Assembly (NCBI GenBank): GCA_024224295.1
Contig: JAAENN010000245.1
Location: 1-64,000 of the forward strand
Direction of reading: 5' to 3'
Length of the DNA: 64,000 nt
Origin: Shimia sp.
GTDB lineage: Bacteria > Pseudomonadota > Alphaproteobacteria > Rhodobacterales > Rhodobacteraceae
Shown here: one piece after another, positions 8,617-17,588 of the stretch
Position numbering within the stretch: the first letter of the stretch is position 1
Layout of the letters: the number at the start of each line of letters is the position of its first letter
Notes under the pieces: generated by a model
Database searches by the model: none
Seen by the model: the letters and a program-made list of their open reading frames with translations, nothing else
What the model was told of the DNA's origin: nothing
Translations under genes and position numbers: made by a program

Positions 8617-9975
8617 TTACTTCAGCGCGTCCCAGCTATCCTGGATTTCCTGCGCCACAGTGGCGGCGTCCTTGCCGCTGGTGAAGTCGACCATGCCGGT
8701 CCAGAAAGAGCCCGCGCCCACGCCACCTGGCATCAGGTCAGAGCCGTCAAAGCGGAAGGTGGTTGCGTTCACCAGAATGTCTGCCTGACCACGCAGAGCG
8801 TCATTCAGATAGGTTTCTGGGTTCACACCTTTGTGCGGGGTGAGGAAGCCGGACTGTGCTGCAAAGACTTCGTGTGCCATTGGCAGCTGGAAGAACTCCA
8901 TCAACGCAGAGGTGGCATCAGACGGATCGGTGATCGCCATCAGCGTGCCGCCACCCAGAACCGGGTTGCCGAGGTCTTTGCCTTCGTAGGATGGGAAGTA
9001 GAAGAAATCTACGTCTTCACCAAACTCGATGCCTTCGGGGAAGAACGCCGGGACGAAGGATGCCTGACGGTGCATGTAGCATTCCAGCGGGGAGTTAAAC
9101 ATGCCCTTAGGGCTGTCACGGAAGTCGGTTGTGGCAACTGCACCGGCGCCGCCGGAGACTTTGGCGTCATCCCCAACAAACCAGCCGAACTCTTCGATGG
9201 CGGCTACAACGCGCTCGTCGTTGAAGGCGATTTTGTTGGTGGTCCAATCGTCGTAGACGTCCGCTGGCTGGGTGCGCAGCATGATGTCTTCGACCCAGTC
9301 GGTGGCTGGCCAGCCGGTGGCGGCACCGGAACCCAGACCAACACACCATGGGGTTTCCCCGTCGGCGACGATCTGTTCGGTCAAGGCGCGCAGGTCTTCC
9401 ATGGACTCAGGTACTTCGTAGCCAGCGTCTTCGAAGTTTTCCGGCACGTACCAGACGAGGGACTTCACATTGACGTTGTAGAAGAAGCCGTAGTGCTGAT
9501 CCGCGCCCATTTTGTCGGCGTAGGTGCCCAGATCAACCCAGCTTTGGCCCGCGCCGTAGTTGTCGACGGTCCATGGGCTCATGGAGGCCGGCAGTGGGTG
9601 CAGCAGGCCGCGTGCTGCCAGATCGGAAGCGAGGCCCGGCTGTGGGAACACTGCGATGTTTGGAGCGGCGCCTGCTTCGGCGTCGATCACGATCTGCTGC
9701 TCAAAGCTGTCGGAGCCGGTGTAGACCGCCTCGGCACCTGTGGCGTGGGTGAAATATGCAAGCACAGAGCGGAACACATCATCTTCTGGCTGCAACCATG
9801 GGCCAGCAACAGTGACGGTTTGGCCGGATAGGTCTGGCGCGCTTTCTGCCCAAGCGTTGTAGCTGTCCCAGCTAAACGCGCCTTCGCCGGGCGCAAATTT
9901 CAAATGGCCATCGGCCATGGCTGTGCCGGCGGTCAGCGCCAGAACGGCTGCGCCTGCGTAGAGAGTCGGTTTCAT
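8617..9975 (-). CDS. aglE: Alpha-glucoside ABC transporter substrate-binding protein
   Basis: Periplasmic sugar-binding protein, 452 residues, with a signal peptide (MKPTLYAGAAVLALTAGTAMA, cleavage near residue 21). The body fits extracellular solute-binding family 1: TVTVAGPW, a FEQQIVIDAEAGAAPNIAVFPQPG segment, and a WSGVFYNVN/LVWYVPENFEDAGYEVP-type central region. First gene of the operon, with a strong GGAGGA Shine-Dalgarno. Its upstream region contains an AglR-type palindrome at 10017-10028, so expression is probably repressed without substrate. Confidence 0.9.
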   Translation of the reverse strand: MKPTLYAGAAVLALTAGTAMADGHLKFAPGEGAFSWDSYNAWAESAPDLSGQTVTVAGPWLQPEDDVFRSVLAYFTHATGAEAVYTGSDSFEQQIVIDAEAGAAPNIAVFPQPGLASDLAARGLLHPLPASMSPWTVDNYGAGQSWVDLGTYADKMGADQHYGFFYNVNVKSLVWYVPENFEDAGYEVPESMEDLRALTEQIVADGETPWCVGLGSGAATGWPATDWVEDIMLRTQPADVYDDWTTNKIAFNDERVVAAIEEFGWFVGDDAKVSGGAGAVATTDFRDSPKGMFNSPLECYMHRQASFVPAFFPEGIEFGEDVDFFYFPSYEGKDLGNPVLGGGTLMAITDPSDATSALMEFFQLPMAHEVFAAQSGFLTPHKGVNPETYLNDALRGQADILVNATTFRFDGSDLMPGGVGAGSFWTGMVDFTSGKDAATVAQEIQDSWDALK

Positions 9976-10016
9976 GAGAATTCCTCCCAGTCTTCATGAA
10001 TTGAAAACCAATTTAC

Positions 10017-10028
10017 CAAAGCGCTTTG
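10017..10028. promoter_or_regulatory. LacI-family operator, aglE-proximal
   Basis: Perfect 12-bp palindrome CAAAGCGCTTTG, 42 bp upstream of the aglE start. The identical sequence occurs again at 10150-10161. The central CG with AAAGCGCTTT flanks is the classic LacI/GalR operator form, and an AglR-like LacI regulator is encoded next to it. Confidence 0.8.
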
Positions 10029-10149
10029 AAAATTGCAACGGCGAAGAAAACCGCCTGCTTGTCACCTCGATCCATATGATTTATTAGGAAAAACGGGAGG
10101 AGCGCTGTGCGGAGCGTGCAAAAACAAAAGAAAAGCACGACTCATCAAT

Positions 10150-10161
10150 CAAAGCGCTTTG
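10150..10161. promoter_or_regulatory. LacI-family operator, aglR-proximal
   Basis: Second exact copy of CAAAGCGCTTTG, 133 bp centre-to-centre from the first and only 4 bases before the aglR ATG. Its last base is the first base of the GAGG preceding the ATG. Binding here would block aglR transcription or translation initiation (autorepression), and pairing with the first copy would allow DNA looping. Confidence 0.8.
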
Positions 10162-10165
10162 AGGA

Positions 10166-11233
10166 ATGAATACGAAGTCAATGAACCTAAAAGAGCTTTC
10201 GGATTTGCTGGGATTATCCCAGACAACGGTGAGCCGCGCGCTCAACGGCTATCCGGAAGTGCGCGAATCAACACGGCAGAAAGTGCTGGAAGCGGCACGG
10301 GCGCACAATTACGCGCCCAATGCCCGCGCCAAGCGACTGGCAACCGGAAAAGCCATGACCATTGGGCATGTTTTGCCAGTGTCCAAGAAACACGAGATGG
10401 TGAACCCGATTTTCGCGGATTTCATCGCGGGTGCGGGGGAGATCTATTCTGACAATGGGTTTGATCTGTTGTTGTCGGTCGTGGATGACGACTCTGAAGA
10501 AGCAAGCTATCGCAAGTTGGTGTCCCGTGAGGCTGTGGATGGGCTGATCGTGCACGGACCCAAGGTGAACGACAGCCGGATTGCGTTGCTCAGAGAGTTG
10601 GGTGTGCCGTTTGTGGTGCATGGGCGGTCTACAGAAATTGAGGCGGAGTACAGCTGGGTGGATGTGAACAACGCCCGCTCCTTTCAGCGACTGACAGAAT
10701 TTTTGCTTGATCTGGGACATCGACGGATTGCCCTTTTGAACGGGTTGGCGGATATGGATTTTGCAACGCGGCGTGGTACGGGTTATGTCGCTGCCTTGGA
10801 GGCGCGGGGCGTTATGGCTGATCCGGCCCTGATGTTTCATGATGAAATGACTGAGAAATTTGGGTTCGAAACAGCCCGGGTATTGTTGGCAGGGGACAAC
10901 CCACCAACCGCGTTTGTGGTGTCTTCGATCATTCCGGCCATAGGTGTGCGGCGCGCGATCTCTGATTCCGGGTTGGAGATGGGCAGAGATGTATCCGTTG
11001 TAATCCATGACGATGCGCTGAGTTACTTTAGCAATGAGGGCGACGAGCCAGCGTTTACGGCAGTGCGTTCGTCTGTACGGCAGGCCGGGCGCCATGTGGC
11101 ACAAGCCTTGATAAACAAGATCGCTACCCCGGGTGCGCAGGTGCATCAGGAGATGTTGGAAGCGGTGCTGACGGTGGGGCGGTCGACCGGGCAAGCGCCT
11201 GCCTTACGGCAAGCCTTGGAACAAGAAAAGTAG
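10166..11233 (+). CDS. aglR: LacI-family transcriptional regulator of the agl operon
   Basis: Sugar-responsive repressor, 355 residues. An N-terminal LacI helix-turn-helix (LKELSDLLGLSQTTVSRALNG, about 8-28) with the hinge segment YAPNARAKRLATGK is followed by a periplasmic-binding-like effector domain from about 65 (TIGHVLPV). Divergent from aglEFGAK and ending 6 bp before a GH1 glucosidase. The GAGG lies only 1 nt from the ATG at 10166, so initiation at M6 (10181) is an alternative. The effector is probably an alpha-glucoside or glucose (inferred). Confidence 0.88.
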   Translation: MNTKSMNLKELSDLLGLSQTTVSRALNGYPEVRESTRQKVLEAARAHNYAPNARAKRLATGKAMTIGHVLPVSKKHEMVNPIFADFIAGAGEIYSDNGFDLLLSVVDDDSEEASYRKLVSREAVDGLIVHGPKVNDSRIALLRELGVPFVVHGRSTEIEAEYSWVDVNNARSFQRLTEFLLDLGHRRIALLNGLADMDFATRRGTGYVAALEARGVMADPALMFHDEMTEKFGFETARVLLAGDNPPTAFVVSSIIPAIGVRRAISDSGLEMGRDVSVVIHDDALSYFSNEGDEPAFTAVRSSVRQAGRHVAQALINKIATPGAQVHQEMLEAVLTVGRSTGQAPALRQALEQEK

Positions 11234-11239
11234 AGACTG

Positions 11240-12565
11240 ATGCAGCATAAACGCTCGGATTTTCCCGAAGGATTTCAGTTCGGCGTGGCCACCTCAAGTT
11301 ATCAGATTGAGGGCCATAAGTTTGGTGGCGCGGGGCGCACACATTGGGATGATTTTGCCGCGACGCCGGGCAATGTGGTGCGGGCGGAAGACGGCGCGCT
11401 GGGGTGTGACCACTATCACAGGCTCGAGGAGGATCTCGACCTGATTGCCGGATTGGGCGTGGATGCCTACCGGTTTTCCACCAGTTGGGCGCGGGTTCTG
11501 CCGGAAGGGCGCGGGGCGGTGAATGAGGCGGGCCTTGATTTCTATGACCGGCTTGTGGATGGCTTGCTGGAACGGGGGATCAAACCGGCGGCGACGCTTT
11601 ATCACTGGGAGATGCCCTCCGCGCTGGCCGATCTGGGAGGATGGCGCAATCGTGATGTGGCGCAGTGGTTTGGTGATTTCACGGAAGTGGTGATGGGGCG
11701 GATTGGCGATCGCGTTTGGTCAGTCGCACCAATCAACGAACCCTGGTGTGTGGGCTGGCTGAGCCATTTTGTTGGGGCCCATGCGCCGGGTTTGCGGGAC
11801 ATTCGCGCCACGGCGCGGGCGATGCACCACATTTTGCTGGCGCATGGCACGGCGATCCAGAGAATGCGTGATTTGGGCATGAGCAATCTTGGTGCGGTGT
11901 GTAATTTTGAATGGGCAACTCCAGCGACCAATTCGCCCGAAGATGTGGCCGCGGCAGCGCGCTATGATGCGATTTACAATCGGTTCTTTCTTGGCGGGAT
12001 TTTCAAGGGGGAATACCCAGAGCTGGCCCTAGAGGGTTTGGAGCCCCATTTGCCTACAGGCTGGCAGGATGATTTTGCTTTAATCAGCACGCCAGTGGAT
12101 TGGAGCGGGCTCAACTACTACACGCGTACTTTGGTATCCGATGATTCAAGAACGCCCTGGCCGCGGTATCGGCAGGGCGTTGGCGACTTGCCAAAGACCT
12201 CGATGGGGTGGGAAATCTATCCGGATGCGTTGCGGGCGTTTCTGGTACGCATGGCGCAGGAATACACCGGAAATTTGCCGATATATGTGACGGAGAACGG
12301 CATGTCGGCGCCGGATGAGATCGCGGATAGCGCGGTGGCCGATCCGCATCGGATTTCCTATCTCAACAGCCATTTGTCTGCGGCGAGGGATGCGATCGAT
12401 GCAGGTGTGCCTTTGGCGGGCTACTACGTATGGTCCTTGATGGACAACTACGAATGGGCGCTGGGCTATGAGAAGCGGTTTGGCCTGATCCACGTGGATT
12501 TCGACACGTTTGAGCGCACGCCAAAGCAGTCTTATCATGCTTTGGCGGAGGCGTTACGGGACTGA
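11240..12565 (+). CDS. bglA: Beta-glucosidase, GH1 family
   Basis: Cytoplasmic retaining glycoside hydrolase, 441 residues. GH1 hallmarks: FQFGVATSSYQIEG at 12-25, acid/base E167 in PINEPW, nucleophile E352 in VTENG, and WSLMDNYEWALGYEKRFGL near the C-terminus, which forms the aglycone site. No signal peptide. Co-directional with aglR at a 6-bp spacing, so probably co-transcribed and under AglR control, which extends the alpha-glucoside module to beta-glucosides. Its TGA directly abuts the convergent cutC stop codon. Confidence 0.93.
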   Translation: MQHKRSDFPEGFQFGVATSSYQIEGHKFGGAGRTHWDDFAATPGNVVRAEDGALGCDHYHRLEEDLDLIAGLGVDAYRFSTSWARVLPEGRGAVNEAGLDFYDRLVDGLLERGIKPAATLYHWEMPSALADLGGWRNRDVAQWFGDFTEVVMGRIGDRVWSVAPINEPWCVGWLSHFVGAHAPGLRDIRATARAMHHILLAHGTAIQRMRDLGMSNLGAVCNFEWATPATNSPEDVAAAARYDAIYNRFFLGGIFKGEYPELALEGLEPHLPTGWQDDFALISTPVDWSGLNYYTRTLVSDDSRTPWPRYRQGVGDLPKTSMGWEIYPDALRAFLVRMAQEYTGNLPIYVTENGMSAPDEIADSAVADPHRISYLNSHLSAARDAIDAGVPLAGYYVWSLMDNYEWALGYEKRFGLIHVDFDTFERTPKQSYHALAEALRD

Positions 12566-13291
12566 TCAGGTTGAGAGGCTGTCGAGCGTTTTGCGGAAGG
12601 CCAGCACCGTGTCGCGGTCGGTGACTTTCTGCGTTTTGGCAAAGCCGAAGTGGAGTAGATGTTCAGCTACTGGAACAGCTGTGCTACATGACGCGTGGAA
12701 GGCCGTGATGCCGGTGTTTTTTGCCAATTCTGCAAGGTTAGAGACGGAAACGCCGCTGCCGGCCATAATCTCGATCCGTCCTTTTGCGGTCTCTTGCATG
12801 GCGTGTAAGGTCGCTTGACCTTCCACAGCTTGAGGCGCACCTCCTGAGGTCAGGATGCGGTGGAATCCCAGATCAATCGCCTGTTCCACGGCGGACAGAG
12901 GGTCGGGCAGAAGGTCAATCACCCGATGTAGGGTGATGTCCAGCCCCTCGGCAGCAGAAACAAGGTCACGCAGCGCGATTTGGTCCAGTTGATCACCCAG
13001 AGACGCGCCCAACACAACGCCTGCCAAGCCCGCCTTTTGAACGGCCTCGATAGAGGCGCACATAGCTTTCTGATCTGCTTTGTCATAGCAGAAGTCCCCG
13101 GCGCGAGGGCGGATCATGACATGAGAGGGAATGGCACTTTCTTGTGCTGCAGCAATCAGTCCTGGACACGGGGTCAGCCCGCCCACGTCCAGGGCGCTAC
13201 ACAGTTCGATCCGATCGACGACACTTTCACAGGCGGCGTAGCCCGCAACAGTGTCGATGCAGACCTCAAACGTGAGGCTAGTGACCGACAT
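12566..13291 (-). CDS. cutC: CutC-family TIM-barrel protein
   Basis: 241-residue protein of the CutC family, with FEVCIDT at the start, RIELCSALDVGGLTP, IRPRAGDFCY and ILTSGGAPQAVEG all visible. CutC was named for copper tolerance, but the biochemical role is unsettled. Here it is the last gene of an amino-sugar operon, overlapping nagA by 14 bases, which suggests a link to sugar metabolism rather than copper (inference). No signal peptide; cytoplasmic. Confidence 0.85.
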   Translation of the reverse strand: MSVTSLTFEVCIDTVAGYAACESVVDRIELCSALDVGGLTPCPGLIAAAQESAIPSHVMIRPRAGDFCYDKADQKAMCASIEAVQKAGLAGVVLGASLGDQLDQIALRDLVSAAEGLDITLHRVIDLLPDPLSAVEQAIDLGFHRILTSGGAPQAVEGQATLHAMQETAKGRIEIMAGSGVSVSNLAELAKNTGITAFHASCSTAVPVAEHLLHFGFAKTQKVTDRDTVLAFRKTLDSLST

Positions 13292-14417
13292 TTGCCGCCT
13301 TCACCGACAGAACGGCCTCCGCCAAAGTGCCGTCTACTGCATGCTCTGCATCCAGCAAAAGCACGTCATCAGCCCGGCGGCCTGTCAGGGCACCAACCTT
13401 TGGGAGTCCCATGCAGGCTGCTGGCGTTGACGTCGCCATGCGTAGCGCGGCTTCCTCGGGCAGGCCCACTTTGTGGATCAGGCGTTGCACACCCTCGGCC
13501 TGTGTCACATGGGCGCCAGCAAGACTGCCTTCCTTGTTGATCAGGCGGCCGTTCTTAAGCACCACTTCGTGGCCATAGAGGTTGAAATGGTCCGGTCCGC
13601 CGACGGTGGCCATGGAATCTGAGACAAGGATCATGCGATCTGCCTGTGGGCGCCCACGGACGGCCAAACCAACCATGCTGTCGGCGACATGGTGCCCGTC
13701 GCAGATGATGCCAGAATAGATTGTTGAGTTGATCACCGCGCCGACAACCCCCGGCGCGCGGCTGGTCATGGGCGACATGGCGTTGAACAGGTGGGTGGCA
13801 CAGGTTGCCCCCGCTTCGATGGCCTCGTTGACCTGTTCAGCGGTTGCGTTGCTGTGCCCGATGGACACAACTGCGCCGGTTTCTGCCAGTTTGGAGATGG
13901 TTTTTAGCGGGGTTACCTCTGGTGCAAGCGTGATCATAACCGGAATGTTGATGTCACGCAGGTGGGTTACCACGGCCATGGTGCGGTCATCAAACGGGCG
14001 TACATGGGTGGCGGCATGAGTGCCGCGCCGTTCACGCGAAATGTGGGGGCCTTCAATGTGCAGACCGAGGATGCCGTGCAGGCCCTTCGCAGCTATCGCC
14101 GCGTTGGCGGCGTCCTCAAGCACTTCGGGGGCATCAGTGATGACTGTGGGCAGGATCGCCACCGTGCCAAACCGGCGATGGGCATCAGAGATTGTGGCAA
14201 TACCTTCGCGGGTTGGGGTTTCGTTCAAGAATACCCCGCCACCGCCGTTGACCTGAAGATCCACATAGCCGGGGGTCAGCAGGCCCTTTACTTTGGTTGC
14301 TTCCGCCGGTGCCGGGCCAATCCCCGCTACCAGACCGTCTTTGACGCGCACGGCGACGCCCGATTGAATGCTGTGACCGTCAAACAAACGGTCCGGGGCG
14401 ATCCAATGATCGGTCAT
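13278..14417 (-). CDS. nagA: N-acetylhexosamine-6-phosphate deacetylase
   Basis: Removes acetate from GlcNAc-6-P (and possibly GalNAc-6-P) in the cytoplasm. 379 residues, normal for NagA. Amidohydrolase motifs: PGYVDLQVNGGGG, metal ligand E122 in LHIEGPH, H188 in GHSNAT, H209 in THLFNAMSP, catalytic D267 in LVSDSM. The start overlaps the agaZ-like stop by 4 bases (ATGA). The product would feed NagB-II or AgaS encoded upstream in the operon. Confidence 0.93.
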   Translation of the reverse strand: MTDHWIAPDRLFDGHSIQSGVAVRVKDGLVAGIGPAPAEATKVKGLLTPGYVDLQVNGGGGVFLNETPTREGIATISDAHRRFGTVAILPTVITDAPEVLEDAANAAIAAKGLHGILGLHIEGPHISRERRGTHAATHVRPFDDRTMAVVTHLRDINIPVMITLAPEVTPLKTISKLAETGAVVSIGHSNATAEQVNEAIEAGATCATHLFNAMSPMTSRAPGVVGAVINSTIYSGIICDGHHVADSMVGLAVRGRPQADRMILVSDSMATVGGPDHFNLYGHEVVLKNGRLINKEGSLAGAHVTQAEGVQRLIHKVGLPEEAALRMATSTPAACMGLPKVGALTGRRADDVLLLDAEHAVDGTLAEAVLSVKAANVGH

Positions 14418-15643
14418 GGGGTTACCTCAAAGAAATAGGGTTCCAGCGCCAGTTCGATTTGCGCATCGATCAGGCGTTGGGCATGCGACCCAGACAATTG
14501 TTCGGCACGTTCAAGAGTGGTGGTGCCAAAAGTGGCGCGGATATGGGCCTCTGAAAGAGCGTCCGGCGTGTCAGACAAGAGCTTTTGCACGGCGGTCTGC
14601 GCCTTGGGTTGTGGCCAGTAATAGCGGATCCGGTCTGCGAGACCGAAATGGCGCTGGCGACGCAGACAATTTGTGTCGCCATGATAATGGCCTTGCCAGT
14701 ACTTTGGATCACTCAACATCAACTCTTCCATCGTGGCACGCAGCACACCGGAGGGTTGGCGCAACGCATCCAACGCATAAACCGCCTGCCGATAGGCGAA
14801 GGTCAGCGCTGGGCCCACCTTCTGGAAGGCAAAGCCAAGTTCCGCAAGGCGCACAAAGGTGTAGGGGCGCTGATAGTCGGTGGAGTGTGCTTCCAGGCAT
14901 ACAGTTGGGTGGTCTGCCAGTGCGGCGAGGAAGCCGGGATCGCGGTTGAGCGGCAGGTGATGCACATCTGTGGGGCCAAACTCGACACCGGGTTGCACCA
15001 CCAGACCGCCTATGGACGAAGCCAGATCACCAAACGTATCAATATGGGCCTTGAGTGTGGCGGCGGCGTCTTGCGCGTTGGTTGGTGGGATGTCGCCATC
15101 TTCGTCGGCACGGGCACCACCGGGCGGGGGTACTTCGGTGCCAACCACAAACAGCAGATCGTCGCTTTCCTCTGCACAGGCGCGGGCGAGGTCAGCCGAG
15201 CGTTCAGCGGTTTGATCGTCAGTCAGCTGTGCCGCTTCGCTAGCACAGCCTTCGGAGCAATCGAGATGAATTTTGCCAAAACCGGCCTTTACGTAGTCGC
15301 GCACCAGAACGCGGGCTTTGTCCATCGCAGCGTCAGCTGGCATGGCGCGCCACGCTTGCGGTCCAAGGTGGTCGCCGCCAAATATGATGCGTTCTCGAGC
15401 GACATTGGCGCGGTCGGCAATGTCATAAACAAAGCGAATAAACCCTTCGGGCGTGATGCCGGTGTAGCCGCCGTCCTGATTGACTTGGTTAGAGGTGGAT
15501 TCGACCACGATCTGGCGATCGAGTCGCTCTGCCAACACCAGTGAGGCGCGCAGGACATCGGGATGGGCAGAGCAGACCGATGGGATTGCAACAGGTGTGC
15601 CAGCGCGGTTTTTCTGAATGATGGAACGCAGGGCGTGTGTCAT
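14414..15643 (-). CDS. agaZ: D-tagatose-bisphosphate aldolase-associated protein, GatZ/KbaZ/AgaZ family
   Basis: About 409 residues with the family features GGDHLGP (about 88-94), HLDCSEGC, VVGTEVPPPGG and LEAHSTDYQ. Family members are described as the non-catalytic subunit of class II tagatose-1,6-bisphosphate aldolase, and a tagatose-6-P kinase role has been proposed for AgaZ in some N-acetylgalactosamine pathways. No catalytic partner (AgaY/GatY) is in the window. ATG at 15643 gives a 4-base overlap with the upstream kinase; the frame also has an upstream ATG at 15661. Presence next to AgaS supports galactosamine use. Confidence 0.82.
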   Translation of the reverse strand: MTHALRSIIQKNRAGTPVAIPSVCSAHPDVLRASLVLAERLDRQIVVESTSNQVNQDGGYTGITPEGFIRFVYDIADRANVARERIIFGGDHLGPQAWRAMPADAAMDKARVLVRDYVKAGFGKIHLDCSEGCASEAAQLTDDQTAERSADLARACAEESDDLLFVVGTEVPPPGGARADEDGDIPPTNAQDAAATLKAHIDTFGDLASSIGGLVVQPGVEFGPTDVHHLPLNRDPGFLAALADHPTVCLEAHSTDYQRPYTFVRLAELGFAFQKVGPALTFAYRQAVYALDALRQPSGVLRATMEELMLSDPKYWQGHYHGDTNCLRRQRHFGLADRIRYYWPQPKAQTAVQKLLSDTPDALSEAHIRATFGTTTLERAEQLSGSHAQRLIDAQIELALEPYFFEVTP

Positions 15644-16542
15644 GAGTTGGCCTCCTGCCAAGCGGCATACGCGGCCCCGCGGGCGCCGCTGCTGTCACCG
15701 CCTTGCGCCAGGGTCAGGCGGGCGGTGGAGAAATCCCCGATTTGGGCTTTTTGTGCGGCGACGGACAGGTCTTGGATCACACCGTCGATCTGGCTCAGCC
15801 CCCCGCCAAGCACAATCACATCTGGATCAGCAGTCAGAGTGAGGCTGTGGATCATCTCTGCAGCCAAGGAGCACCAAACATCCCAAACTTCGGCCATGTC
15901 GTCGTGACGACGGGCTGCGATTTCTGGCGGCGTGACCTTCTGACCCTTCAGCGTTTTAGCCAAAGCGGCCAAACCTGGTCCTGCCACATAGGTTTCGATG
16001 CAGCCCAAGCGACCGCACCCGCAGCGGCGGATTGGCAAGTTGTAACGGGACACGATGTGCGCGGGAGCAGAGGTGTGGCCAAATTCGCCGCCGGTCAGAG
16101 TTGGCCCTTGCAGCAGAGACTGATTCACCACAATACCGCCTCCGATGCCGGTGCCGAGGATCAGCGACATGACGATGTTCTGACCTTTGCCAGCGCCAAA
16201 CACGGCTTCCGACAAGGCCAGCGCACGGCAGTCGTTCACATAGGTGATGTGACGGCCCGCAGCGATGTCGATATCCGTCGGAAGTGGTTTGTCGGTGGCC
16301 GGTAGGTTGGCGGTCAATGCAAGCCCGGTTTGGGGATTGACCAGACCAGCCGCACCAATGCCAACCGGCAGCTTTTCCCCTGACTCGGCTTCGGCCCAGG
16401 CCACCTGTTTGGCCACGGTTTGCACCAGACCTTCGTAGGTTTTTGGCGTCGGCTCGCGGTGGCGGGCCACCTCGTTCCACTCCGCATCAAACAGGCGCAC
16501 CTCACATTTGGTGCCGCCAAGATCGATCCCCGCAACGGTCAT
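15640..16542 (-). CDS. ROK-family amino-sugar kinase (NagK/AgaK-like)
   Basis: 300-residue ROK kinase, probably phosphorylating GlcNAc or GalNAc at C6. N-terminal phosphate loop GIDLGGTKCE at 5-14, catalytic D104 in YVNDCRALA, LGTGIGGGIV, H156 in GGEFGHTS, and zinc Cys174, Cys176 and Cys181 in CGCGRLGC, followed by the IETY signature. It sits between agaS (1-base TAATG overlap) and agaZ, and an ABC importer delivers unphosphorylated sugar in the same operon, so a kinase is needed here. Exact substrate unknown. Confidence 0.88.
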   Translation of the reverse strand: MTVAGIDLGGTKCEVRLFDAEWNEVARHREPTPKTYEGLVQTVAKQVAWAEAESGEKLPVGIGAAGLVNPQTGLALTANLPATDKPLPTDIDIAAGRHITYVNDCRALALSEAVFGAGKGQNIVMSLILGTGIGGGIVVNQSLLQGPTLTGGEFGHTSAPAHIVSRYNLPIRRCGCGRLGCIETYVAGPGLAALAKTLKGQKVTPPEIAARRHDDMAEVWDVWCSLAAEMIHSLTLTADPDVIVLGGGLSQIDGVIQDLSVAAQKAQIGDFSTARLTLAQGGDSSGARGAAYAAWQEANS

Positions 16543-17588
16543 TAGCCCACTCCGTGCAGTTTCACACCGGACACCACGCGCGACAGCGTGCCTTGGCCGG
16601 TGAAGGGGTCATCAACATTGAGGTCCAGATCTGCGGCCCATTTCACGCCGTCGATCTGTGAAGACGCGATACACAGCGGTGCGGCCCAAGCGGTGCCAAA
16701 GGGCATATCGATAGCGATGTCGCCCTCGGGGCCGATGTTGGTCACGCGGGCGTCCGGGAACTGCGCACGCAATTCGGCCACCAAGTCAGTGTCATAGGCG
16801 CGTGTCGGCGCCTGCGGGCTGCTGAAAACGGTGATCGAGGTCACGTCGCGCACAAAGGATTTTGGCCCGTGACGGAAGCCAAGCGAGCTGTCCCAGAGGG
16901 CAGGCGTTTGGCCTGCGGTGAGCTCCATGACCTTCAGCGCGGCCTCGCGCGCGGCAAAGGCCAGTGGACCGGAGCCCACATATACCGCGCGATCCGGGCG
17001 TGGGGTACCGAACTGTGGCAGCAGGCCTTCGAGTTGATCTGCCAGTGCGTTGAAGCGCGCAGGCACGTCGCAGGGTTCGTCAAACAGGGCCAGCGCGGTG
17101 AGCAGCATCGTGGAAAAGCTGCTGGTCATGGCAAAGCCTGCGTCATGGGTAACGTCAGGCAGGTTGATGACTTTGAGCGGACCTGGCGATGTGCGGGTGG
17201 CCAATGCGCCGTCTGGGTTGCAGGTGATATGCAACCTTGGTGCGTCAGGAGCCAAGGCGTCCAGCACGTCCAGCGTGCCCAAGCTTTCAGCTGAGTTGCC
17301 GGAGCGACCAAAGCTGACCACCAGCGGGCGATTGCCATTCAGGAATGCGCGTGGGTTGGCGACTAGATCGGTGGACGGAACCGAGCGGGTGCCCGGCACG
17401 GCAGCGGCGACGATGTCGCCGATATAGGCGCTTGTCCCGGCGCCACAGAACCAAACCTCGTCGGCGTTTTGGGTGGTAATCCAGCTGCGCAATCCGTCAA
17501 CATCGAGCGCTTCACCCCAAGCGCGCCAAACGTCGGGCTGTTGGTGGATCTCGCGCCATGTGGCCCAGGTATTCAACGTGGTGCTCAT
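16542..17588 (-). CDS. agaS: SIS-domain sugar isomerase/deaminase, AgaS-like
   Basis: 348 residues with two SIS domains. AgaS-type motifs are visible: VVSFGRSGNSAES (about 90-102), HITCNPDGALA and LTAGQTPALWDSSLGFRHGPKS (about 215-236). AgaS converts galactosamine-6-P to tagatose-6-P and ammonia. Slightly shorter than typical AgaS (about 380). The 4-base ATGA overlap with the preceding SIS gene shows tight coupling. Together with agaZ it points to GalNAc catabolism. Confidence 0.82.
   Translation of the reverse strand: MSTTLNTWATWREIHQQPDVWRAWGEALDVDGLRSWITTQNADEVWFCGAGTSAYIGDIVAAAVPGTRSVPSTDLVANPRAFLNGNRPLVVSFGRSGNSAESLGTLDVLDALAPDAPRLHITCNPDGALATRTSPGPLKVINLPDVTHDAGFAMTSSFSTMLLTALALFDEPCDVPARFNALADQLEGLLPQFGTPRPDRAVYVGSGPLAFAAREAALKVMELTAGQTPALWDSSLGFRHGPKSFVRDVTSITVFSSPQAPTRAYDTDLVAELRAQFPDARVTNIGPEGDIAIDMPFGTAWAAPLCIASSQIDGVKWAADLDLNVDDPFTGQGTLSRVVSGVKLHGVG

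Noticed and set aside
8605-9831. Long open frame (408 codons) on the plus strand opposite aglE
   Set aside because: It lies wholly antisense to a clear binding-protein gene with a signal peptide and Shine-Dalgarno, and its translation has no domain. It is a codon-bias shadow.
13278-13291. Possible frameshift between cutC and nagA
   Set aside because: The overlap is an ordinary 14-base coupling and both products are full length.
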